A stretch of 58,934 nt of DNA from a virus: the IMG/VR virus record IMGVR_UViG_3300037852_000224, positions 1-58,934 of that record; one strand, given 5' to 3'. This document shows, one piece after another, positions 1 through 8,162 of the stretch (within the stretch, counting starts at the first letter, position 1; each line of letters opens with the position of its first letter). The position numbers and the translations under genes are program-made. The notes under the pieces are model-generated. The model was not told where the DNA came from and searched no databases. It saw only the letters and a program-made list of their open reading frames with translations.

Positions 1-127
1 GGGAGGGCAGGCACAGTGGATGAGGATGGTGATTTGGACTTGGATTTAGGTTTGGCATTGGAGCCTACCGCCGCCGGTCGCGGGGGGCGTTGTGTCTGCC
101 CCTGGGCCTGTGTCTGTGTCTTCTGCT
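1..127. repeat. Terminal direct repeat, left copy (circular overlap)
   Basis: The first 127 bases are identical to 58808-58934. A short exact end overlap of a typical maximum k-mer length is the usual sign of a circular contig from a de Bruijn assembler. It lies inside the J-domain gene, and that gene's reading frame continues correctly across the join. The alternative, a true phage terminal redundancy, is less likely at exactly 127 bp. Confidence 0.95.
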
Positions 128-224
128 CCATCAAGTGTCCGAATATATCCACCACGGCGTCCGCGATTCCATCCGTGATAGCGTCGAGGAGGTCGTCGGA
201 TGGGTGGCGAGGGCGTGGCGGCAT
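1..224 (-). CDS. J-domain protein, N-terminal part (gene crosses the junction)
   Basis: This is the first half of a 144-aa gene that starts at ATG 224 (GGAGGT 13 nt upstream, one base after the stop of the ERCC4 nuclease gene) and continues leftward through base 1 to 58807 and on to 58597. This part encodes an acidic/hydrophobic segment (LLDAITDGIADAVVDIF), then a Gln/Pro/Lys/Ser-rich linker. No known domain is visible here; the linker leads into the J domain encoded at the other end of the window. Confidence 0.85.
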   Translation of the reverse strand, partial: MPPRPRHPSDDLLDAITDGIADAVVDIFGHLMEQKTQTQAQGQTQRPPRPAAVGSNAKPKSKSKSPSSSTVPAL

Positions 225-225
225 G

Positions 226-1059
226 TTACTGTCCTACCTCCATAGTCATCTTCCCTCTCAACTCTTCCACCACCTTACCGCTGAGTATCTTCCCAAAACC
301 GTCGAATTTCATCCAGTCCAAAGGTTCCATGTGTACTAAGCAGCACGGTACATTACCGGCAATGTCCACTTTAGCCATCCCCCCGCAATACACACGCTTA
401 ACTCTCTCTGCCACGGCGAAGCTCCGCTCCCACCCGACGCCAGTTAATGCCGCCACCATCCGCCGCACCGTGCCAGCTTTAGCAAGGTGTGCCCGTTCTT
501 GTGGGATGTGCAACGCTAGATGGTCGTGGCGCTTGTCCAGGGGGGATTGAAAGTAATCGTACAGGTTGCACACGTATTCCACCGTCTCCTGTGGGTTCCG
601 GGTGAAATGCACCGTTAACCTCGCCATAACACTCAATGTCGTGGTGAACGAATCCAGCTCCTTCCCCAGTAAATGTTGACTGCCTAACTTCGACGGCATC
701 CACCGGCGGGCCAGGGGGAAGTACTCTTCCAAGTGCCCGGTGGCGGGATCGGTGCGGTAATCGGATTCGATGAGCAGGAATACTAATTGCGGGTCGTAGT
801 GGTCGAACAATTTAGGGAGCTGTTCCCCAGCGAGACGGCCATCTCGTTTGTCCTTGAATAATCCCTTGAGGGTTTTGCGTTCGATGCCGACCAGGGATTG
901 GAGTGAGGAGTGGCCGGCGAATGCGAAATCCCCGGCGGGGAGTAGGCGGGCGGACACCGGCGGGTGTGTACGGTGGGAGGAGAATAAGGCGATGAAGTCC
1001 TCTGTTCCAGTGGTGGAGTAGGCGGTGGGGAGGGATTCGCGAGAGTCGATGTAGATCAC
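226..1059 (-). CDS. ERCC4/XPF-type structure-specific nuclease
   Basis: 277 aa. The N-terminal ERCC4 nuclease fold shows its metal-binding signature: D5 (YIDSRES), GD at 43-44 (PAGDF) and ERK at 60-62 (GIERKTL). The C-terminal third could carry helix-hairpin-helix-like DNA-binding helices (TGVGWERSFAVAERV), but this is not certain. The family cuts branched or flap DNA, so a role in phage recombination or replication-fork processing is inferred. GTG 1059 was chosen because it overlaps the methylase stop as GTGA and has GGGGAG about 9 nt upstream. It sits in a recombination/replication operon with Dam, a Sak4-like ATPase and a RecB-like nuclease. Confidence 0.85.
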   Translation of the reverse strand: MIYIDSRESLPTAYSTTGTEDFIALFSSHRTHPPVSARLLPAGDFAFAGHSSLQSLVGIERKTLKGLFKDKRDGRLAGEQLPKLFDHYDPQLVFLLIESDYRTDPATGHLEEYFPLARRWMPSKLGSQHLLGKELDSFTTTLSVMARLTVHFTRNPQETVEYVCNLYDYFQSPLDKRHDHLALHIPQERAHLAKAGTVRRMVAALTGVGWERSFAVAERVKRVYCGGMAKVDIAGNVPCCLVHMEPLDWMKFDGFGKILSGKVVEELRGKMTMEVGQ

Positions 1060-1796
1060 GACGCAACTCCCCAATTGTTTCGATGGTGCATAAACAACTT
1101 TTCAATTCTAGGGATCAATTCGCCTTTGCTCGATCTGATATCCGTTCGAGTGGCCACACTAAGAACAGGGACAAAATCTGAAGGTGCTTCGTATTCACTT
1201 ACCACAATGATGCGACGTTCAGACTCTAGCCGCACCACTTCCCAAAACCTCTCATAATCCATCTCCGGCAGGCCGTAGAATTTGGTGGTGTTCTTATAGG
1301 GAGGGTCACAATAGACAACATCGGCGTCGAATGCAGCGATGGCCTGTTCGTAGTCCATGCACTCGAAGGATACATCCATCATTCCTTTGGTCAATTGCGA
1401 CTTGGCGTTGGCTGCATAGATTCGTTTGGTCAATTGCGACTTGGCGGTCATGGCGTCGGCACCATGACCGCCACGGGCATACCCTCCAAAGTATTTACCG
1501 GCGTAGGAGCAACCGAAGCCAACAAACGCCTTGAGAGCGCTGGGGGATGGCAACAGTTTAGCGGCGGCATATTCTTGCTCACTGACAAACGACGGTGGAG
1601 TCCATCCGTTCTGCATCGCTGTCCACAGAGCAATCAAGTCTGGGTTTAGGTCACAACAAATACGAACGTCCGCATGAACCAATTCGGCCACCCATGCGCT
1701 CCCACAGAACGGCTCTAGATACACTTCCGGTCGGAGTCCATTTATGAATGTGCTCACTTGTTTCCTTATTCGAAACTTACCTCCGAAGTACTGCAT
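1056..1796 (-). CDS. D12-class adenine-N6 DNA methyltransferase (Dam-like)
   Basis: 246 aa. Class D12 order is clear: FGGKFR at 4-9 and EPFCGSA at 28-34 (SAM binding), then the catalytic DPPY at 164-167 (VYCDPPYKNT). It probably methylates adenine in a short DNA target, giving self-protection or modification; no cognate restriction enzyme is seen, so it is an orphan. Residues about 117-137 contain a duplicated AKSQLTK segment caused by a 39-bp in-frame tandem duplication. It is translationally coupled to the ERCC4 nuclease by a GTGA overlap. The recognition sequence cannot be read from the protein. Confidence 0.92.
   Translation of the reverse strand: MQYFGGKFRIRKQVSTFINGLRPEVYLEPFCGSAWVAELVHADVRICCDLNPDLIALWTAMQNGWTPPSFVSEQEYAAAKLLPSPSALKAFVGFGCSYAGKYFGGYARGGHGADAMTAKSQLTKRIYAANAKSQLTKGMMDVSFECMDYEQAIAAFDADVVYCDPPYKNTTKFYGLPEMDYERFWEVVRLESERRIIVVSEYEAPSDFVPVLSVATRTDIRSSKGELIPRIEKLFMHHRNNWGVAS
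1386..1446. repeat. 22-bp direct repeat with 39-bp period inside dam-like gene
   Basis: A 22-bp block starting TTTGGTCAATTGCGACTTGG occurs at 1386-1407 and again at 1425-1446. The period is 39 bp, exactly 13 codons, so the duplication keeps the methylase frame and inserts one extra copy of the AKSQLTK segment between the SAM motif and the DPPY motif, in the usual target-recognition region. Confidence 0.9.
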
Positions 1797-1809
1797 GGCT
1801 GAATGTTGG

Positions 1810-2652
1810 CTAAATCAACCCCCACACTTCCGGCCTCTCCTCCGTCTCCGGCCACATCTCCATCGCTACATACCCGAACCCATAATCCCCGTTATTGCTC
1901 CACCACTGTTTGCCGGACAGAGTAAACGGGTCGCCGTATCGTATGGTTTTATGGCTAGGTACCTCCACGTAAAAGGATTTCAGCGTGGGATTCCATCCAA
2001 GGCGCAAACTGGCGTCCACCATGAACCCAATGCCAGAGTACCCCTTAATCTCGTATCCCCCGGACCAGTCCGCTTTCCCGTCCGCGCCCTTCTTATACTC
2101 CTTCCCCTGCTTATGGATCAGGATCATATTGAGATCCCGTCGTGTGTTGTACATCCGCCAGAATGTTTGGCAGTAATCGGCGTTCAACTTCGTACGAACA
2201 TCCTGATTCTGATTCCCCTGCAACTTGCCGAAGTAAGCGAGTTCAGCCAAATGCCACTTTTCCGTCTCCGTGTCGGTAACGTACGTGCGAATGGATGTAT
2301 CCGCGATCACGGCGGCCTCTATCTCTTTCACCATCTCCCAGGATTTCTTCCACTCATCCCAGGATGTTTGATTGATCGTGGTGCGGGCTTTGGACTCCGG
2401 TGGGGGAGTAGGCACCTCCATGTGCCGGTGGTAGATTACCTTACCCGCCGCACGGGCCTTGTGGACGATTGCTTCCGTCCCCGGATCGTTGCTGATGATG
2501 CATATCGGATCTGGAGCAGTGTGCAATGCCCAATGCGTCTTCCCACACTTATCCATCGCCTCCACCGATATCGCCAGCCGTGGAACAATCGCCCCGGTGG
2601 ATTTGGACTCGAAGTACTTCGCCAGTGCTGGACTCATTCCATTTTGACTCAC
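1810..2652 (-). CDS. Sak4-like RecA-fold ATPase
   Basis: 280 aa. A Walker A of the form A-x4-GKT (AMDKCGKT, about residues 32-39) is followed by a short hydrophobic strand, an acidic strand (YVTDTETEK) as Walker B candidate, and a sensor-like strand MILIHKQGKEY. This is the layout of Sak4/AAA_24 phage recombinases, which act with single-strand annealing or replication proteins. GTG 2652 overlaps the upstream stop (GTGA) and follows a GGGGGGAAT ribosome site; ATG 2637 is an alternative. Location between Dam and ThyX in a replication operon argues against a packaging ATPase. Confidence 0.7.
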   Translation of the reverse strand: MSQNGMSPALAKYFESKSTGAIVPRLAISVEAMDKCGKTHWALHTAPDPICIISNDPGTEAIVHKARAAGKVIYHRHMEVPTPPPESKARTTINQTSWDEWKKSWEMVKEIEAAVIADTSIRTYVTDTETEKWHLAELAYFGKLQGNQNQDVRTKLNADYCQTFWRMYNTRRDLNMILIHKQGKEYKKGADGKADWSGGYEIKGYSGIGFMVDASLRLGWNPTLKSFYVEVPSHKTIRYGDPFTLSGKQWWSNNGDYGFGYVAMEMWPETEERPEVWGLI

Positions 2653-2972
2653 GCGATATTCCCCCCTAGTTTCTTTCTGGTCACACTCTCCGCCTTGTCG
2701 TCCCAGTGGAATTTGGCATTCTCCGGGGCGTGGGATTCGAGGAAAGCGTACACGGCGATATTCAACAATTGCTCGTAATTCCCCTTACGCTTATACGCAT
2801 CCAGCTCCCTACGCAATCTGGTCATATACCTCTGCTCCTTCCGTGGCCGGTCACCGTAGCACAACGCCCCGACACAGCGGCGATTCACAACACATTGGAG
2901 GAAGGATGTGAACGCCTTGGTAGTGGCCGTGTCCAACGGGATGGAGTCCGGGATGTGGAGGGTGATAATCAT
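2649..2972 (-). CDS. Small conserved phage-type protein next to ThyX
   Basis: 107 aa, soluble. The segment YKRKGNYEQLLNIAVYAFLE looks like the helical core of small phage proteins often found beside nucleotide-metabolism genes (MazG-like style), but no catalytic residues can be assigned. It is coupled on both sides: ATGA overlap with ThyX upstream and GTGA with the Sak4-like gene downstream. Function unknown. Confidence 0.7.
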   Translation of the reverse strand: MIITLHIPDSIPLDTATTKAFTSFLQCVVNRRCVGALCYGDRPRKEQRYMTRLRRELDAYKRKGNYEQLLNIAVYAFLESHAPENAKFHWDDKAESVTRKKLGGNIA

Positions 2973-3655
2973 CGTGGGAGCCTCAGGTTGTCGGCTTGAC
3001 GCGCCTCCGGGACAATATCGTCAAATAGCAACGGGACCATCGATTTGAACTCTTCCAGTAGCGGGATGGTTACCTGCCGCATTTGCGGGTGGGATTCCTT
3101 GGTGGTCCGCATGATTAGAAAGTGCCGCCAGTTGCGCAGGTTGCTGGTCATCACGATACGGGACGCTAGAGCGTTCGGCAGCACAGACCGTGAAATCTGC
3201 GGCGACACTCCGGCCCTAATCAGACCTAAGTAAGCCTTTTCGATTTTATCGATGGCATCTTTCCAATCGTCCATCAGCAGAGCCGAATTTATAAAAACCT
3301 CTGGCATGACGAACTTCGGCGGCATCTTCTTTTCATAATTCACAAACCGCGTGGACTCCTGCGTAAAACTGAATAGCCGGTGCCTCACAATCTCATGCGT
3401 AATCCCCCGGTCCACCACAGCGTCCACCGTCGCATTCACATGCTCCACAATCGACCAGTCCCCATGCCCCATCACTGTGGCAGGGATGAACCGCTTCCAC
3501 GATTCACTATCCGCCGCGTCTTCCGTTCGGTGCGAAATCCTCCCACACCATTCAATCCACCGGAGTGCATTTACTCCAGCGGTATCCCACCCCTGGAACC
3601 CCCTCACCACGCCGTTCAAGGATTGAATCCTAGCGTACGGTTGGATTATCTCCAT
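2969..3655 (-). CDS. thyX: FAD-dependent thymidylate synthase
   Basis: 228 aa from ATG 3655. The ThyX signature RHR-x7-S is present at 91-101 (RHRLFSFTQES), preceded by GHGDWSIVEH at 64-72 corresponding to the family's GHxSxxEH. The enzyme makes dTMP from dUMP using methylene-tetrahydrofolate and FADH2/NADPH, supplying thymidine for phage DNA. ATG 3655 is preferred over GTG 3658 because GGGGA would be too close to the GTG. The palindrome TTTACGGCGTAAA lies 33 nt upstream, inside the end of the preceding gene, so expression may be controlled here. Confidence 0.93.
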   Translation of the reverse strand: MEIIQPYARIQSLNGVVRGFQGWDTAGVNALRWIEWCGRISHRTEDAADSESWKRFIPATVMGHGDWSIVEHVNATVDAVVDRGITHEIVRHRLFSFTQESTRFVNYEKKMPPKFVMPEVFINSALLMDDWKDAIDKIEKAYLGLIRAGVSPQISRSVLPNALASRIVMTSNLRNWRHFLIMRTTKESHPQMRQVTIPLLEEFKSMVPLLFDDIVPEARQADNLRLPR

Positions 3656-4317
3656 CACTCCCCTCCTCCGCCGTTCCCATCCACTCCGTTTACGGCGTAA
3701 ACTTCCGGTTCCGCGAGGTGCTTGTTGGCCAACATTAGCTCCCAGTTGGTCATGATTTCATCCCTGGTGAAGTCGAATTGGACAGGGAGGTAGTCGGGAT
3801 TCATCCCGCCGGTGTAATTGCCACAGAGGAAGTTAGGATGCAAGATTACTGTGGTGCATGGGGCACTGTAGGCCACTGACAACATCGCTAAGTACCCTAG
3901 AGTCTGCCATAACCAGGGGGAGAGTTTGCCGGTGGGGGAGAATTCGGTGAGTTGTTTGGAGGAGTAGTAGGTGGCCTTGATCTCGTGTAGGATTAAGCGG
4001 CCTGTCTCCGGGTCGATGTGGATGGCATCCGGCGTACCGTAAATCCCATCTAGCTCAAACTCTCCTAAGTGGTATTCGAAGTCTGGGAATTGTGTGGCCA
4101 GTCTCGGCGCTAACCAGTCCTCCCATGCGAGACCGATTATCATTTTGATTTCCCGGTGGCGGCGAGGGGGGAGGATGGCTCCGGGGGTGGGGGATGGGTA
4201 GATCCCTTGGGCAACGGCGAGTTTCTTGATGATACCGGACAGGTGGACACCGGACGACCGGGGGGCGGAAGTGGATGAGGAGGCGGAGATGGGGATGGAG
4301 AGATGGGTGAGAGTCAT
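3655..4317 (-). CDS. PD-(D/E)XK nuclease (Cas4/RecB-like)
   Basis: 220 aa. The nuclease core is visible as GLAWEDWL (helix with catalytic Glu), LDGIYGTPDAI (the D motif) and LILHEIKATYYSS (the ExK motif), as in phage RecB-like/Cas4-type exonucleases. A low-complexity Ser/Pro/Arg N-terminus precedes the core and a Gly-rich tail ends it. A role in recombination or DNA end processing with the Sak4-like ATPase is inferred. Starts at ATG 4317 with an ATGA overlap. Confidence 0.8.
   Translation of the reverse strand: MTLTHLSIPISASSSTSAPRSSGVHLSGIIKKLAVAQGIYPSPTPGAILPPRRHREIKMIIGLAWEDWLAPRLATQFPDFEYHLGEFELDGIYGTPDAIHIDPETGRLILHEIKATYYSSKQLTEFSPTGKLSPWLWQTLGYLAMLSVAYSAPCTTVILHPNFLCGNYTGGMNPDYLPVQFDFTRDEIMTNWELMLANKHLAEPEVYAVNGVDGNGGGGE
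3689..3701. promoter_or_regulatory. Palindrome TTTACGGCGTAAA, site 1 (thyX upstream)
   Basis: Exact copy of the genome-wide 13-bp palindrome TTTACGSCGTAAA (extended by G and C to 15 bp). It lies 33 nt upstream of the thyX start codon, within the 3' end of the nuclease gene. Operator, promoter element or protein-binding site is inferred from recurrence. Confidence 0.75.
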
Positions 4318-4625
4318 ATGGATTTGGCCTTTTCGTCGGCTTTTTCTAGGGCGACAGGCAGAGAGGATATGAATTTGGTGAGATCGTCGCGGGAGCGGAA
4401 GGCGAGTTCGATAATGTTGATCCCGTCCCCAACGCGGACGATTATGGATTGGTCGATGGGTTCGTGCTCAAGGCGGGAATACACCTGAGCGTAATGGATG
4501 TTGATTAAGGTAGGGCGGTAAAGTCGGATGTCCACAGGAATTCCTTTTTCAATGTTCCGGTACAAATGCCCACGGTGGGAGTCACCAGTTAGATCTAGGA
4601 CAGGATGAAAATCCATCCCACCCAT
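4314..4625 (-). CDS. Hypothetical protein
   Basis: 103 aa from ATG 4625 (ATG 4616 also possible; the longer reading from a TTG is less likely). A compact alpha/beta protein with many short hydrophobic strands (QSIIVRVGDGINIIELAF) and a charged C-terminal helix. It overlaps the nuclease gene by ATGA. No family recognised. The start region carries one arm of a 15-bp inverted repeat that could fold the mRNA leader. Confidence 0.65.
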   Translation of the reverse strand: MGGMDFHPVLDLTGDSHRGHLYRNIEKGIPVDIRLYRPTLINIHYAQVYSRLEHEPIDQSIIVRVGDGINIIELAFRSRDDLTKFISSLPVALEKADEKAKSI

Positions 4626-4641
4626 AGACTCCCACCGTGGG
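4569..4641. repeat. Perfect 15-bp inverted repeat around a start codon
   Basis: Arms CCCACGGTGGGAGTC at 4569-4583 and GACTCCCACCGTGGG at 4627-4641 are exact reverse complements, 43 nt apart. Each arm also contains a near palindrome CCCACSGTGGG. The right arm overlaps the presumed start/ribosome site of the leftward gene 4314-4625, so either a cis RNA hairpin controlling translation or a paired protein-binding site is possible. Confidence 0.75.
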
Positions 4642-4719
4642 TGTAGTCGGGACTGCAACAGGCCACTCGGAGGATATAGGTCCTGAAACCCGACACAAGG
4701 AAAAGACTGAACAGTATGG

Positions 4720-5640
4720 CTATTGCGTGGACAGTGTACCGGTCATCGACCCGTCATCCGCCACGGCGAAGTCCTCAAGCAGCAGGTTGTTATCCGCCGC
4801 GATCTGTTTCATGATGTCCACCTTGCGGGATTCGCCGATGAGATTGATCCGCCCTTTGCCCTTGATGCCGCGTTCGGAGATGGCCGACAACAATTGCGCA
4901 GGGAACTGGGACATGTCGATATAGCCGTCCTTGTTGGAAGTGATGAGGGCGAGGACGATACCAGCGAGGTCGGAGGAGTGGCCGTTACCGGTAGCCACAG
5001 CGGAGGAAGCGGTAGGAGCGGCGGTGGCGGATGCGGCAGGGGAAGGGGCGGCGGTAGGGCGGCGGGCACCACCTTTGGCCTCCCAGGGGAATTTAGCGCG
5101 AGTAGGAACGAGGATTTCATTAATCCGCTTAGGGGGTTGACCAGGGGCCTGTGCCTGTGCGGCTGATGCTGGATCGTTGCGGAAGTCGCGGGCTGGGGGA
5201 AGCATGCGAACCATGGTTAGTTCAGCACCGATTAGGCACTTCATCCCTTGGGGGCCGTCCAATTGTTCCCCCGGCATACCACAGTTCTCGATGAACCCTT
5301 TGTGGTAAGCGAAGTGCCAGTTGGAGGAATCGATGAGTCTCCCTCCGGTGCCTTTCATATCCAGGTAGAACGCTGAACTGTCTGACCCTGGAGTGACGGC
5401 GGATGGATCGGGTTGGTAGTTGGCGGCGGTGCCGACGTTCCAATTGACAACTACATCCTTGCCTTCATTCCCGCCGTCGGTGGGGGTGAATAGCATTTCG
5501 ACGCACATCTGAGAGTTGGCGGGTTGGTTGCCGTTGTAGTCCCAGAGTTTATAGCCGATGTCTTTGACGACGCCGGTGCCGCCGGGATACAACCCCCCGG
5601 CGACGAATTGAGTGTTAGAGCCGCGTGATGGAGTGGGCAT
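4720..5640 (-). CDS. Unknown protein between helicase and nucleases; possible ssDNA-binding protein
   Basis: 306 aa. Residues 1-150 are a beta-rich domain (CVEMLFTPTDGG, VVNWNVGTA, SAFYLDMKGTG). Residues 170-215 are an Ala/Pro/Thr-rich linker, and the C-terminal about 85 residues form an alpha-helical domain with an acidic end (LLLEDFAVADDGS). A beta domain, flexible linker and acidic tail in a replication operon recall single-strand-binding proteins, but no OB-fold signature can be proved by eye. Starts at ATG 5640. Confidence 0.75.
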   Translation of the reverse strand: MPTPSRGSNTQFVAGGLYPGGTGVVKDIGYKLWDYNGNQPANSQMCVEMLFTPTDGGNEGKDVVVNWNVGTAANYQPDPSAVTPGSDSSAFYLDMKGTGGRLIDSSNWHFAYHKGFIENCGMPGEQLDGPQGMKCLIGAELTMVRMLPPARDFRNDPASAAQAQAPGQPPKRINEILVPTRAKFPWEAKGGARRPTAAPSPAASATAAPTASSAVATGNGHSSDLAGIVLALITSNKDGYIDMSQFPAQLLSAISERGIKGKGRINLIGESRKVDIMKQIAADNNLLLEDFAVADDGSMTGTLSTQ

Positions 5641-5679
5641 TGAGAGTTAAACTGTCCTTTCGTTGATTGGGAATGGGAA

Positions 5680-7257
5680 TTATGTTGACTGTTGCGGCGG
5701 TGGTAATTTCGCCGGAGGTTGAGGTTGACCATTCGGCCACTGAATCAGTTTCAGGAACCAGGATGGAAAAAGATGACGCCACTTGCCGCCGCGATTAGCA
5801 GGCAGGAGGAGCCAGTTAATATGTTTGTCGAGGATGAAGGTTTCGCTGGAATCGTCCGGGCCACGCATCAGACGGCCACACATTTGGACGAGGGTTTGGA
5901 TGGTGAGGTACATGGCGTATTCGGGGTCGTCCTCTGATCGCGCCTTCATGATGGGGCCGCGTAGATCGATGAAGGGGACCTTGACGATGAATTGGTATTC
6001 TGCGTCAGTCATGGGGAAGTCGTAGCCGGTGGTTATGGCTGGACTCACGAGAATCAATGGAGGCGGCGACGAACGGAATACTTCTATTGCTCTGGCGAGT
6101 TCGTTGGAACGAGGGGCGAGCATGATATTCGAATACTCACTCCGTTCCTTAATGAACTGTTGGCGGGCGTAAGACACAGTGTGGATGATACCTTTGCGGT
6201 CCAACCGGCGGGAGATGAGGGTATCCATCCGGCCTAACTGTTGTTCGTATTGCGCATCCGTCGTCTTGTGGTCGATCTTGTCCGCGCCGAACAGGTAGAT
6301 TGGCGAACGGTGTGGCGGGAAAGCGAAAGGGGAGGAGATGAATTTGGACTCCTCTTCAGAGATATCGAGCAGTTGGAGTGTCTTGGGGACGATGGTGGCG
6401 GACATCAACATGACCCGCTCCGCTTTGTCGAATAGGATGGATTTAGCCTGAGAGGTCGGCCATAAGGGAGCGAATACCGTTTCCTTGTTGTTGGAATCGT
6501 CTACAATCCATTCCTCTCTGATCGCGGCGACACGCTTGAGATCGTTGAGCAGGGAGTCGGCCTGCCCGATCATTTTACGGTTCCGCGCCGCTTTCATTTG
6601 AGTCAGGCATGCTTCCATCGCCGGGAGGGACTGTTTGGCCCATTCCATGTACCAAGGGAGAGGTTTACCGATTGGGGGGTGGGGGATAGTGCCGGAGTAG
6701 AATGGCGCGTTATGGGAATGGTTCAAGTGGACTTCGAGGGCAGAGGAGAGTTCCTGGACAGCGTCGTGAGCTTCATCCAGCACGAGTAATCCACATGGCC
6801 CGAGACCTTCACTGTGCACACGGGAGGATAGGGCGTAACTGTAATTGGTAATCCCCAGGTCAGAGTCGAGAAAGTGTGTGAGATCGTTAGCATATTGGCA
6901 GTCACCGGATTTGTTGGACTGGCATCCTAGGAGCCGCCCATTGGCACAGTTGTCGAAGTCGGTGCAAGGGTAGTTCACCCGGCCACGGACATCCGCTATA
7001 CCGGTGGAGACGAAGTCTTTACTGTACTGGGATTGCAGGGCTTTTGTCGCCGTGTATATTCGTGTTTTCACTCCCAGGTATTGCCCGATGGCGACGGCCT
7101 TGACGGATTTACCACTCCCCGTGGGGTCGTTGGAAGCGATGAAGCGGACGGCGTCGAAAGCATCGGCGGCGGCGAGGATGGATTCCCATTGTCCGGTGCG
7201 CCAAGTGGAGAACTTGGGTGGGAGATTGAGGTCGGCGGGATGGATGAGAGTGGACAC
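5680..7257 (-). CDS. Fe-S DinG/XPD-like superfamily 2 helicase
   Basis: 525 aa. Walker A PTGSGKS at 45-51, DEAH at 161-164, and motif VI QMCGRLMRG near 465. Four cysteines at 98, 104, 112 and 120 lie between motifs I and II, the position of the 4Fe-4S cluster in XPD/DinG helicases, which unwind DNA 5' to 3'. A Pro/Gln-rich tail ends the protein. GTG 7257 is the listed start; no strong ribosome site is visible. The helicase sits with nucleases and Dam in one leftward operon, so replication or recombination use is inferred. Confidence 0.88.
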   Translation of the reverse strand: MSTLIHPADLNLPPKFSTWRTGQWESILAAADAFDAVRFIASNDPTGSGKSVKAVAIGQYLGVKTRIYTATKALQSQYSKDFVSTGIADVRGRVNYPCTDFDNCANGRLLGCQSNKSGDCQYANDLTHFLDSDLGITNYSYALSSRVHSEGLGPCGLLVLDEAHDAVQELSSALEVHLNHSHNAPFYSGTIPHPPIGKPLPWYMEWAKQSLPAMEACLTQMKAARNRKMIGQADSLLNDLKRVAAIREEWIVDDSNNKETVFAPLWPTSQAKSILFDKAERVMLMSATIVPKTLQLLDISEEESKFISSPFAFPPHRSPIYLFGADKIDHKTTDAQYEQQLGRMDTLISRRLDRKGIIHTVSYARQQFIKERSEYSNIMLAPRSNELARAIEVFRSSPPPLILVSPAITTGYDFPMTDAEYQFIVKVPFIDLRGPIMKARSEDDPEYAMYLTIQTLVQMCGRLMRGPDDSSETFILDKHINWLLLPANRGGKWRHLFPSWFLKLIQWPNGQPQPPAKLPPPQQST

Positions 7258-7266
7258 AGAAGATTA

Positions 7267-7491
7267 TTATTTTGCCGGTAGGGTTCCGATGTCTTCGGGT
7301 AAGATCGGGTCGCCGAACAGCTTGTGATTCATTCGCTTTTCGGTGCCCGGTTCGTCCTTTGCGGCGCAAGCGTAGCAAATCTCACTGAAACCAGGGCCGT
7401 AGGGGCGGGTTTCGGCAATCTTGCCGCACCAGCCGCAAATGCCATCAGGTTCGGCTTCGATGATAGTTACATTGCCAACTCTGCGACTCAT
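7267..7491 (-). CDS. Small zinc-ribbon protein
   Basis: 74 aa with two CxxC knuckles (CGWCGK and CYAC) spaced about 18 residues, typical of a structural zinc ribbon. It is coupled to the upstream gene by ATGA and ends 9 nt before the helicase. Role unknown, perhaps a helicase partner or transcription modulator. Confidence 0.75.
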   Translation of the reverse strand: MSRRVGNVTIIEAEPDGICGWCGKIAETRPYGPGFSEICYACAAKDEPGTEKRMNHKLFGDPILPEDIGTLPAK

Positions 7492-8162
7492 GCCTGTGCC
7501 TCCACGCCAGTACGCCCCATCATTTCGTCAAGACCTTCCTCCCACCCTGGAACTCCCGCCATCACTTGACTATACCGGCGGAGGCAATTCGCGATGAACT
7601 CCCGGTGGCGGGCGGAGGATTCCACCTTGTGCATCCTGGTCATGATGAGATTGATAATCCTAACCGCCTCGCCCTGTTCGTTACTCCGCACGTAAATCTC
7701 CACTAGGCGGTCAAGATCGCGGAAGGCTTTCTCCATTCGCATTCGGAATTCCGCATCCCTGTGGACTTCCAATATGGCGTCAAGTTCAGGAATCATCTGC
7801 GGCGCCACGGTGGTACGAATCCCCGACAGCCACCGGAGATGCCGTAACCCGGCATGGCGTAATAGGTCCTCACGGTTGGCGTAGGGGAAGCGTTTGGAGT
7901 GGATCATTACATCCAAGCACCGGGCGAAAAATGGCGGGACGTGGAGAGTAATCGGCTGGGAGGCGCCTTTGTCATCGCGTCCAGGTACGAAAAAGTTGTC
8001 AATCTGCACCAAGGGGACTTCGCCGGAGTCGTGATCGGCGTCACGGTAGTTTACAGTAGAAAGTGCGGTGATGTCTTCAGGAGAGGATGAGGAATCGGCA
8101 TCGGCGGAATCGCTGCGGCCAGTGGTGCGTGCGGCGTGGCGGGCGCGGGAGTAACGGGCCAT
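7488..8162 (-). CDS. Hypothetical protein
   Basis: 224 aa. A basic/Ser-rich N-terminus (about 1-35) leads to a mainly helical protein rich in Arg/Glu (ILEVHRDAEFRMRMEKAFRDLDRL, split over several helices). It starts directly after the stop of the upstream gene. No motif is recognised. Confidence 0.7.
   Translation of the reverse strand: MARYSRARHAARTTGRSDSADADSSSSPEDITALSTVNYRDADHDSGEVPLVQIDNFFVPGRDDKGASQPITLHVPPFFARCLDVMIHSKRFPYANREDLLRHAGLRHLRWLSGIRTTVAPQMIPELDAILEVHRDAEFRMRMEKAFRDLDRLVEIYVRSNEQGEAVRIINLIMTRMHKVESSARHREFIANCLRRYSQVMAGVPGWEEGLDEMMGRTGVEAQA

Noticed and set aside
1-127. End repeat as true phage terminal redundancy or long terminal repeat
   Set aside because: The length equals a common maximum assembly k-mer, it lies within one gene, and the frame continues across the join; circular assembly overlap explains it fully.
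1744-2778. 344-aa rightward frame opposite the Sak4-like gene
   Set aside because: It overlaps two clear leftward genes and its composition (Pro/Leu/His/Arg) is that of an antisense shadow.
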